DNA from: Paludibacteraceae bacterium
Lineage (GTDB): Bacteria; Bacteroidota; Bacteroidia; Bacteroidales; Paludibacteraceae
Direction: 5' to 3'
DNA length: 39,750 bases
Assembly: GCA_017483945.1 (NCBI GenBank)
Contig: JAFUUE010000059.1
Location: forward strand, 1-39,750
In this document: piece by piece, positions 32,932 to 39,750 of the stretch
How the letters are laid out: each line of letters opens with the position of its first letter
Numbering within the stretch: position 1 is the first letter of the stretch
Notes under the pieces: model-generated
Told to the model about the DNA's origin: nothing
The model's input: the letters and a program-made list of their open reading frames with translations, nothing else
Database searches by the model: none
Made by a program: the position numbers and the translations under genes

Positions 32932-35115
32932 ATGAAAAAACTTCTCATTATGGCTTTAGCCGCTTTATCGCTCACCGCTGTCTCGGCGGCCGAGACGAAC
33001 CCATTCTTCAATTATCGCAATTGGAAAACGCCCCACGGCACCTACCCCTTCAACGAAATCAAGCCCGAGCATTATATGCCTGCTTTTGAGGAAGGTATGC
33101 GACAGGGGTTAGCCGACATCGACGCCATCGTCAACAACCCCGCCGAACCGACCTTCGCCAACACCATCGAGGCCTACGAGCGCTCCGGCGAACTGCTCAG
33201 CATCGTCTCCGGATGCTTCTACAACCTCACCCACAGCGAGACCACGCCCGAACTCCAGGAGATAGAGATGGCCCTCTCGCCCAAGATGTCCGAGTACAGC
33301 GCCACTATCCGCCTGAACGAAGGACTCTTCGCGCGTATAAAAAAGGTGTATGACAACCGCGCCAACCTGCGCCTCAACAAAGAGCAGCAGAAGCTCTTGG
33401 AGGACATCTACGACTCGTTCGCCAACAACGGCGCCAACCTCTCCCCCGAGGACAAAGCCACCTACCGCGAACTGAGTGCGCGCCTCTCGCAACTCACGCT
33501 CACCTATGGCCAGAACGTGCTCAAGGCCACCAACGCATGGACCATGCTCATCACACGCGAGGAGGACCTCGCCGGACTCAATGACGACACCAAAGCCATG
33601 CTGGCCGACAAGGCACAGAAAGCCGGGCTGCAAGGATGGCTGCTCGACCTGCGCCCCACGACCTATATACCCGTCATGCAGGACTGCGCCAACCGCGATG
33701 TGCGCCGTGAGTTATACACGGCCTACAGCAGCCGCTGCGTCGGAGGGCCGTTCGATAACACACAGGTTATCATGGACATCGTCAACACCCGACTCCAACT
33801 CGCGCAGCTCTTCGGCAAGAAGAACTACGCCGAGAAATCTCTCCACAAGACCATGGCCGAGACTCAGGAGCGCGTCTATTCCCTACTCGACCAACTGCGC
33901 GACAGCTACCTGCCCGTAGCGCGTCAGGAGGCGGCCGAGCTGCAGGAGTATGCCAAGTCCCAAGGGCTCTATGCCACACTTCAGCCGTGGGACTGGAGTT
34001 ACTACAGCAAGAAACTCAAGAACGAGAAGTACTCCATCTCCGATGACGACCTCCGTCCCTACTTCCCGCTCGACAGAGTCATCGACGGCGTCTTCGGACT
34101 GGCCAAGCGTCTCTACGGCGTCACCTTCAAGGAAAACAAAGAAATTCAGGTCTATAACCCCGAGGTGCGTGCTTATGAGGTGTTTGACGCCAAGGGTAAG
34201 TATGTCGCTGTCTATTATGCCGACTTCCACCCGCGCGAGGGTAAACGCGGGGGCGCTTGGATGAACGACTTCCAGCCCCAGTATATGCGCGGCAAGAAAG
34301 ACCACCGCCCGCACATCGTCAATGTGATGAATTTCACAAGACCTGTGGTGTCCGAAGCCGCAGGCGAGAATTTCTCAGGTCAGACCAAACCCGCCCTGCT
34401 CACCTATGACGAGGTGCGCACCTTCCTCCACGAGTTCGGACATGGCCTGCACGGCATGCTCACACGATGCCAATACGCATCACTATCCGGTACCAATGTG
34501 CCCCGCGACTTCGTCGAGTTGCCCAGCCAGTTCAACGAGAACTTCATCGACGAGAAGGAGTTCCTCGACACCTTCGCCCGCCACTATCAGACCGGCGAAG
34601 CCCTCCCGCAGGAGTTGCTCGACAAGATGCACGCCTCGCAGACCTATCACGCCGCCTATGCCTGTGTGCGCCAACTCAGCTTCGGATACCTCGACATGGC
34701 ATGGCACACGCTGGAGCAACCCTTCACCGTGCCCGCGGACCTCACCACAGAGGAGGCGGTCCTCCGCTTCGGCAACGAGGCCATGGCGCAGGTAGCCCTC
34801 ATGCCCGACGTGCCCGGCACGCAGATGGAGACGGCCTTCACGCATATCTTCTCCGGAGGCTATGCCGCAGGCTACTATAGCTATAAGTGGTCCGAACTGC
34901 TCGACGCCGATGCCTTCTCCGTCTTCAAGCAGGCGGCGCAGAAGCGCGGGGGCACTATCTTTGACAAGAAGTCGGCCGACCTCTTCCGCAAGAACATCCT
35001 CGAGCGCGGTGGTACGGAGAATGTCATGGAGCTCTACAAGCGTTTCCGTGGCGGCGAGCCCACCATCAACGCCCTCCTGGAGCGTGACGGCATCAAAGCC
35101 CTCGTCCTACAATAA
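32932..35115 (+). CDS. M3 family zinc metallopeptidase (Dcp/oligopeptidase A type), secreted
   Basis: This 727-residue protein has an SPI signal peptide (MKKLLIMALAALSLTAVSAAE), so it acts in the periplasm. The mature part begins NPFFNYRNWKTPHGTYPFNEI, like peptidyl-dipeptidase Dcp. The zinc site is HEFGHGLHGML (HEXXH at 500-504) with a downstream glutamate in FNENFIDEKEF, and the C-terminal FSGGYAAGYYSYKWSELLDAD is the substrate-binding stretch of the family. It likely trims short peptides, removing dipeptides from the C-terminus. It stands alone, convergent with the membrane-protein pair downstream. No TAnnTTTG box is obvious in the 350 bp upstream. Confidence 0.95.
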   Translation: MKKLLIMALAALSLTAVSAAETNPFFNYRNWKTPHGTYPFNEIKPEHYMPAFEEGMRQGLADIDAIVNNPAEPTFANTIEAYERSGELLSIVSGCFYNLTHSETTPELQEIEMALSPKMSEYSATIRLNEGLFARIKKVYDNRANLRLNKEQQKLLEDIYDSFANNGANLSPEDKATYRELSARLSQLTLTYGQNVLKATNAWTMLITREEDLAGLNDDTKAMLADKAQKAGLQGWLLDLRPTTYIPVMQDCANRDVRRELYTAYSSRCVGGPFDNTQVIMDIVNTRLQLAQLFGKKNYAEKSLHKTMAETQERVYSLLDQLRDSYLPVARQEAAELQEYAKSQGLYATLQPWDWSYYSKKLKNEKYSISDDDLRPYFPLDRVIDGVFGLAKRLYGVTFKENKEIQVYNPEVRAYEVFDAKGKYVAVYYADFHPREGKRGGAWMNDFQPQYMRGKKDHRPHIVNVMNFTRPVVSEAAGENFSGQTKPALLTYDEVRTFLHEFGHGLHGMLTRCQYASLSGTNVPRDFVELPSQFNENFIDEKEFLDTFARHYQTGEALPQELLDKMHASQTYHAAYACVRQLSFGYLDMAWHTLEQPFTVPADLTTEEAVLRFGNEAMAQVALMPDVPGTQMETAFTHIFSGGYAAGYYSYKWSELLDADAFSVFKQAAQKRGGTIFDKKSADLFRKNILERGGTENVMELYKRFRGGEPTINALLERDGIKALVLQ

Positions 35116-35444
35116 TCGCCGGGATGAAGCGGGAAAGCGCACCGAGAAAGACAAACGGAATTGTCTTTCGAGGAGTCAGTGCGCGGCGCGAGCGCGAGGA
35201 GTCCCCACTCCGAGCGCATAGAAATCCTTATTGTGCGGGGGATAAAAAGACTCCGGCTTGTCATCTTGGATGACCGGAACGCTGCAAGCGCCACCACCGA
35301 GCGACAGATAACAGTTATAGAGTCTCTTTTAACTCTATTGCAACTACTTAAACACACCAAGCGCAGCCACACGGCTGCGCTTGGTGTTTAGAACAGAGAC
35401 TGCGGGCAGTCTTTATTTCAGCAATATCTCATTGCTTTTTGCTC
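35116..35444. other. Intergenic region between convergent genes, several hairpins
   Basis: No gene is seen. In order it holds a GC-rich imperfect hairpin (around 35179-35219), a TCCGG..GTCATC hairpin closing with GATGAC..CGGA (35252-35278), a 7-bp ATAGAGT/ACTCTAT hairpin (35317-35338) and the strong terminator hairpin at 35354-35387. Confidence 0.65.
35354..35387. terminator. Strong shared hairpin between convergent genes
   Basis: A perfect 15-bp stem, ACACCAAGCGCAGCC (35354-35368) with its complement at 35373-35387, and a 4-nt loop. T tracts on both sides are short, so it probably acts on both strands with modest strength. Confidence 0.75.
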
Positions 35445-36476
35445 TTATTTTAGATATACATCCCATACATTCCCACTGCAATCCGTAAATGTCCCAACAA
35501 GTGTATATGAGGATCCGCTCGCTCCTAGAATGAAGAATAAAACAAGCTCCAAATGGTCTGTAAAGGTGATATCTATGATACTAAATATAGACATAATAGC
35601 AATAAATGCCGGTATTAATAAGATAAAGAAAGCACCTATGTCCTTAAAAGTAGATATCACAATAGATATACAGAGCATTAGATTAAAAGACACCAATAAG
35701 ACTACAGGGATGATGCTCAAGAGCATCCAGCCCCACCCCACGACACTTGGCCATAACATATAGAAAGGTTGTGCCATAAAGTGTAGATAGGCATATTCCA
35801 TAATGATACCAATCCAGACCAATGGGGTGAACACTTTCAAGCCTATAGCTATAATTAGTAATCCGCCTATATAAAATACGAACCACCAATGGTTTGTAAA
35901 CGACCAATTGTAAAAAACGGTGTCAAATGCATTGTTAATATAATCACTGCCGGACTCATACTGATACACTAACCATTCAACGGACTTTTTTACAAAAGAG
36001 CGGTCTTTTTCTGCCTTTTTGGCCTTTTTAGCAAGAATCCTCTCGCTTTGAAGTTCTTTAGAGGAAGGCATGTTCAAAATTGGACATTGCGAATCTTGAA
36101 AGCATATATCATATGTTTTGCTTTTAGAATGATATATTACATCCATACGGATTGGTGCCTTCTCCTCATAAAACTTACGCTCCTTTTTGTTTAAGTCTTC
36201 ATTCAAAAAGTTTTGCTCCAAAAAGAACGTGTAATCAATATTCCTGTTTATGAACTTTACGCCCCCCAGATACCGTGAACGAATGGAAGAATATCCCTTT
36301 TTCCAAACAAAAACATTTGCAGTAATCATGCCATGTTCTTTATGGAAGTTAACGGACACCGTATGTCCATCTTCTAAGGGGACGTTCACTACTTCATTAT
36401 ATGGTCCATGTGAGCGCAACCCGCACCCTGTCATAGACAATGAGACTAATAAAAATAGCAAAATTCGCTTCATCAT
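35445..36476 (-). CDS. Unrecognised lipoprotein/membrane protein, partner of the upstream membrane protein
   Basis: I do not recognise this 343-residue protein. It starts MMKRILLFLLVSLSMTGC with a lipobox-like SMTGC, then has about 150 soluble, mostly beta residues (VPLEDGHTVSVNFHKEHGM, DVIYHSKSKTYDICFQDSQ), a lysine-rich stretch near 155 (ILAKKAKKAEKDRSFVKK) and four or five membrane segments from about residue 195 to 325. A lipoprotein signal joined to several membrane helices is unusual. Its ATG overlaps the stop of the preceding gene (ATGA, 36476-36473), so the two are translationally coupled and probably act together. The gene is richer in A+T than the housekeeping genes nearby. Confidence 0.75.
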   Translation of the reverse strand: MMKRILLFLLVSLSMTGCGLRSHGPYNEVVNVPLEDGHTVSVNFHKEHGMITANVFVWKKGYSSIRSRYLGGVKFINRNIDYTFFLEQNFLNEDLNKKERKFYEEKAPIRMDVIYHSKSKTYDICFQDSQCPILNMPSSKELQSERILAKKAKKAEKDRSFVKKSVEWLVYQYESGSDYINNAFDTVFYNWSFTNHWWFVFYIGGLLIIAIGLKVFTPLVWIGIIMEYAYLHFMAQPFYMLWPSVVGWGWMLLSIIPVVLLVSFNLMLCISIVISTFKDIGAFFILLIPAFIAIMSIFSIIDITFTDHLELVLFFILGASGSSYTLVGTFTDCSGNVWDVYLK

Positions 36477-37891
36477 AATGAATCCAAGAAAGACAGTTTG
36501 GTTTTCAAGTAAGTACGTATCAGCTTCTTATCCACATCCTTCTCCTCTACTTCTTCGTTCTCGCGGAAGACATAATTGTCACAGATTCTACATGAACAAT
36601 GGTGGTCGTAGTATTTTTTCTCTTTGGTTATCTCATACTCATAATAGCGATAGGTGATATATACTCTCTTAGAGCTACCAACCTCCCTCTCCGCTACCAC
36701 TTGGTCGTTTTTGTCAAGGAGTTGTTCTATGTCCTTCGTAATCTCCGTATCTCTGCGCACTTCTTCTCCACGCTCATCGACATTATATTTCTCATATTCT
36801 ACGTGATTCAGCGTTTTCTTGTCCAAGTTGATAAATCCCACATTGAGGCATTGTTCACATCGTTGGCGCACGGTGTACCTTGCTATTCCGCTTCCGACGA
36901 CAATCATGCTAAGGAGAATGGTAACGGTCATAAACGAGCCATGCTCAATCAGGAATAGCGGCATGTAGAAATAGGCGCTACATATAATTAGGACGACGAA
37001 GAGAAGCGTTACTGCTATGTTACTCCAACGTCTGAATAACAGATGAAGGGGATAAATCAGCAGAAGAATCACTATCAAGGGGTTGCATATAATGATTCGC
37101 CAATATAGTGCGAGAATAACGGCAATAACAATGAGAATCAGTTTCGCCGGGATTCGGAATATCCACCACCAATTATCCAGTACAATTCCCGGACGCGGAA
37201 TCATCGGTTTATCCCAATGGATATGGAAGAAAGGAGTTGTATATAGCAACTCAGCCCAAGGGGTGGCACGCAGCCATTTTTTATTCCCTGCGAACGGGGC
37301 TTCTTTAAAGGACTGTATCGCGACGGCACTATCATTGACATAGCATACTGTGGGAACAAGCGGGTTGAGGCCATCCCACATACGCAACTGGTACGTGGCA
37401 TAGAGTGTGTCTCCACTAATGGCACAACTTAACGCCGGCCAGTAATTCAACTCATTGGCTGCAAAGGAACGACCGAGGTATTGGTCCTCCATCTGTTTCT
37501 TCCCGATATTGATGAAATAATCCTCGTATAATTCATGTTCATCCATATCAGGACGACCTGTAATAGTCTTCCAATCTTTTATCTCGAATATACCGACGAT
37601 ACCTCTCTCTCCATTCTCCGTCTCCACCCACATATCCCTACTGCCATCGCATCCTAAGGCCTTGACCTTTTCCCCGTCCTTTAGGATACGATGAACATAG
37701 GGAACAGCGGTTCTCAACTCAACCGGTTTTTTCAGGTAATCACTCGAAATATACGCCTCTACGGGCTCCGGAAGATAGGATGTAGAGCCATACTGGTAAT
37801 AAGTCAGTGCCCCGGCTGCAGCCAATAAGAGCACGATTATTATGTACCACTTGATACTTATTCTAAAGGGATAGTTTTGCTTATCTTCCAT
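36473..37891 (-). CDS. Unrecognised polytopic membrane protein with SH3-like and cysteine-pair regions
   Basis: I do not recognise this 472-residue protein. An N-terminal membrane helix (WYIIIVLLLAAAGALTYYQYG, about 14-34) leads to an extracytoplasmic region. That region has an SH3-like stretch near 65-105 (VHRILKDGEKVKALGCDG, MWVETENGERGIVGIFEI). Membrane segments follow at about 240-345. The C-terminal ~120 residues are charged and carry two cysteine pairs, RQRCEQCLNVG near 365 and HHCSCRICDN near 440, which could bind a metal or haem-free iron site. It lies 48 bp downstream of the BspA-like gene end on the same strand, and overlaps the next gene by 4 bp. The arrangement suggests a BspA-membrane-pair operon; function is open. 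Confidence 0.78.
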   Translation of the reverse strand: MEDKQNYPFRISIKWYIIIVLLLAAAGALTYYQYGSTSYLPEPVEAYISSDYLKKPVELRTAVPYVHRILKDGEKVKALGCDGSRDMWVETENGERGIVGIFEIKDWKTITGRPDMDEHELYEDYFINIGKKQMEDQYLGRSFAANELNYWPALSCAISGDTLYATYQLRMWDGLNPLVPTVCYVNDSAVAIQSFKEAPFAGNKKWLRATPWAELLYTTPFFHIHWDKPMIPRPGIVLDNWWWIFRIPAKLILIVIAVILALYWRIIICNPLIVILLLIYPLHLLFRRWSNIAVTLLFVVLIICSAYFYMPLFLIEHGSFMTVTILLSMIVVGSGIARYTVRQRCEQCLNVGFINLDKKTLNHVEYEKYNVDERGEEVRRDTEITKDIEQLLDKNDQVVAEREVGSSKRVYITYRYYEYEITKEKKYYDHHCSCRICDNYVFRENEEVEEKDVDKKLIRTYLKTKLSFLDSL

Positions 37892-37939
37892 ATGTTAGAT
37901 GAACTGTCTGTTTAATATTTATTGCAGATCTTCTATGTC

Positions 37940-39750
37940 TTATTTCAGCAATTGCCCTTGTGTCGTAAAGGTCTTGCCGTCGCGGAGGATGTAGAGCACG
38001 CCGTCGCGCAGCACCTTTGTACATTGTACATCGTCCCTTTGTACATCCTCTACGCCTTCGGGGTCTTCCGGCCGGTCAGAGGGCGCAGTGCCTTTGGTGG
38101 TGAAGGTGGCGGAGAACATGTCCAGTGTCAGCTCGGAGGCGTCCTTGGCGGTCAGACGCAGGCTGTAGTGGCTGCCCTCGTCTAGACCGGTGACCACGAA
38201 GCGGAAGCCGTTGACGCTGCCGAAAGCAGGCGCTTGTGCCCCGTCCGTTGCAGCAGGCGTCATGTGTACCCGCTCGGCGCGCATGGCGGGCGCGTGTGAC
38301 ATACCGAAGTTGATGCCGATGAGGTGTCCCTCGCCGTCGAAGATGAGCGAGCAGAAGATGTCGCCGTTGTTGTCGCGGACATCCAGGTCATAAGAGTCGG
38401 CGTTTGTCACCTCGGGCCATGTCATGACAGCCGTTGTCTCCTCCGGTTCTACCTGTACGTTATTGACGGCAATGTCCTCCACCCGCTCGGCACTCTTCAC
38501 CTGCAGGTCAAACTCGGACCAGTACTCGTCCCGCTGGTAGAAACGGAGGCGCGGCTCCGGCACATAGACAGGCACATAGCTCTTGTTGCCGATATTGGCG
38601 AAGCTCAAGGCTGTCAGGTCGATGACGCGCTCGGCATAGACGGTGATGTCCTCGATGCGCTTGCAGCCGGCAAAGGCATTGTCGCGGATATCGCGCATGC
38701 CGGTGCCAAGCGTGATATGTGCGATGTCCGAGCAACCGGCAAAAGCACCCTCGCCGATGGTCTCTAACGTGTTGGAGGTGACGAGGTCGGTCAGACGGTC
38801 GCAACCCGCGAAGGCGCTGTCAGCGACAGCCGTCACGGCAAAAGTCATTCCGCGGTAGGTCACTGTGGCAGGCACCGCCAGCGAGGTTATGCGGGCGTAG
38901 CTGTTCCCCTCATGGTCCAGTGCTGCCGTCAGCTCCTCGCGGTCGTAGATATAGTACAGCCCCTCCACCTCATCACGTGTGTACTGCACCGTGATAGTCA
39001 TATCGGCAGTGACGTGCGAGAAGTCCTGGTCATAGCCCGAGAAGGTATATCCGAAGCGGTCTGTCACGGAGGACATGGTGTCCGCCGCCAAGCCGTGCTC
39101 TACAATCTGCTCGGCAAGCACCACTCCTGCCGCATCGCAGAACGTAACCCGATAGGTGTTGATGGCATACTGCGCCGTCACCGTCATATCCGATGTGACA
39201 TTTGAGAAGTCCACATCCCAACCGATGAAGTGATAACCCTCCACCTCCGGCGCCTCTGGTGCCGTTGCAGCAGAGAGTGTCTCCACCTCTTGCACAACTA
39301 TGCAATTACCATCTTTATCAAGGAAAGACACTTTATGAGCATCAAATGCCTCTATAGAAGGAAAATACTGCGCCCACTCGCTATTTTGATAGGTAGAAAT
39401 AGCTTTATAGGGAACTCGTAATACGCACAGTTCCGAAAATATGTGGAACGTATTTTTTTTTAACGTCGGCGGGGTCATTGCCTCGCAAGTGACAGAGGTT
39501 AGACTGCTACAACCCAAGAAAGCATCACTCCCAATGCTTGTCACACTATTTGGGATGGTGACAGAGGTTAGACTGCTGCAACCATAGAAAGTCCCATATC
39601 CAATACTTGTCACACTATTCGAGATGGTGATGGAGGTTAGACTGCTGCAACCATAGAAAGCCTCATATCCAATACTTGTCACACTATTCGAGATGGTGAT
39701 GGAGGTTAGACTGCTGCAACCACAGAAAGCCCCGCCTCCAATGCTTGTCA
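37940..39750 (-). CDS. BspA-like leucine-rich-repeat surface protein, C-terminal part (enters from right edge)
   Basis: The frame is open from the right edge. It encodes about four 23-residue leucine-rich repeats, an end cap ([17 protein letters not shown]), and two InlB/Flg_new-type beta-grasp repeats (VSFLDKDGN...[24 protein letters not shown] and VTFCDAAGV...[24 protein letters not shown]). Three diverged leucine-rich repeats ([21 protein letters not shown]), a fibronectin-III-like domain and a short tail ([21 protein letters not shown]) follow. The tail resembles the end of the secreted protein at 4920 and may be a sorting or anchoring element. Position 39610 has the same codon phase as position 1, so joining the window ends gives a 1006-residue protein with the piece at 1-1351. 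Otherwise this is a separate, paralogous gene. Confidence 0.88.
   Translation of the reverse strand, partial: TSIGGGAFCGCSSLTSITISNSVTSIGYEAFYGCSSLTSITISNSVTSIGYGTFYGCSSLTSVTIPNSVTSIGSDAFLGCSSLTSVTCEAMTPPTLKKNTFHIFSELCVLRVPYKAISTYQNSEWAQYFPSIEAFDAHKVSFLDKDGNCIVVQEVETLSAATAPEAPEVEGYHFIGWDVDFSNVTSDMTVTAQYAINTYRVTFCDAAGVVLAEQIVEHGLAADTMSSVTDRFGYTFSGYDQDFSHVTADMTITVQYTRDEVEGLYYIYDREELTAALDHEGNSYARITSLAVPATVTYRGMTFAVTAVADSAFAGCDRLTDLVTSNTLETIGEGAFAGCSDIAHITLGTGMRDIRDNAFAGCKRIEDITVYAERVIDLTALSFANIGNKSYVPVYVPEPRLRFYQRDEYWSEFDLQVKSAERVEDIAVNNVQVEPEETTAVMTWPEVTNADSYDLDVRDNNGDIFCSLIFDGEGHLIGINFGMSHAPAMRAERVHMTPAATDGAQAPAFGSVNGFRFVVTGLDEGSHYSLRLTAKDASELTLDMFSATFTTKGTAPSDRPEDPEGVEDVQRDDVQCTKVLRDGVLYILRDGKTFTTQGQLLK
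39610..39750. repeat. Terminal direct repeat, right copy (identical to 1-141)
   Basis: This is the right-hand member of the exact 141-base pair. Positions 1 and 39610 have the same codon phase, so the minus-strand reading frame is preserved across the join. Confidence 0.97.

Noticed and set aside
1-39750. The whole window as a complete circular plasmid, phage or mobile element
   Set aside because: Terminal identity alone suggests it, but the gene content is core chromosome and there are no replication, mobilisation, integrase or capsid genes.
1-39750. tRNA or rRNA genes
   Set aside because: No T-loop/acceptor patterns or rRNA segments were seen on either strand by reading; a tRNAscan run would be the decisive check.

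Overview
The window is a piece of a Bacteroidales (Bacteroidota) chromosome. The evidence is a SusC/SusD polysaccharide utilization locus with a hybrid two-component regulator, many SPII lipoproteins, a BspA-type leucine-rich-repeat protein, and repeated TTG-N19/20-TAnnTTTG promoters, the -33/-7 pattern of this phylum. Housekeeping genes (lon, aspS, fabD, infC-rpmI-rplT) argue against a plasmid or phage. I cannot name the genus from sequence alone.

Layout. 1-2.9 kb (minus strand): the N-terminal part of a BspA-like protein that runs off the left edge, a WG-repeat lipoprotein upstream of it, and a strong candidate non-coding RNA (6S-like long hairpin with its own promoter and terminator). 3.0-3.3 kb: odd 10-bp tandem arrays. 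3.4-16.4 kb (minus strand): a fructan-type polysaccharide utilization locus with, in transcription order, the hybrid sensor/regulator, SusC, SusD, a surface glycan-binding-type lipoprotein broken by an in-frame stop, a GH32-like enzyme, a secreted two-domain protein and a GH32 fructanase. The regulator carries a ribose-binding-protein-like sensor domain. In the known Bacteroides thetaiotaomicron fructan locus such a sensor binds fructose, so the locus probably imports and cuts levan or inulin. No fructokinase or inner-membrane sugar transporter lies in the window.

16.5-21.5 kb (plus strand): a promoter followed by a second long-hairpin RNA or leader, then a gtrA / GT2 / polytopic glycosyltransferase cassette, yraN, and an XRE-type regulator. 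21.5-31.2 kb (minus strand): lon, aspS, fabD, a PpiD/SurA-like periplasmic folding factor, a small outer-membrane beta-barrel and an OB-fold-like lipoprotein. 31.2-35.1 kb (plus strand): infC-rpmI-rplT and an M3 metallopeptidase. 35.4-39.75 kb (minus strand): two unrecognised membrane proteins, translationally coupled, and the C-terminal part of a BspA-like protein that enters from the right edge.

The first 141 bases and the last 141 bases are identical and lie inside the leucine-rich repeats. Joined there, the two BspA pieces make one in-frame 1006-residue protein. A circular molecule with these housekeeping genes is implausible; an assembler closing on the repeat is more likely, so the two BspA ends may belong to one gene or two.

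The least explained material is non-coding: two ~200-nt irregular hairpins behind consensus promoters, and several intergenic arrays with a period of 10 or 11 bp (one or two DNA turns) whose unit sequences differ from locus to locus.
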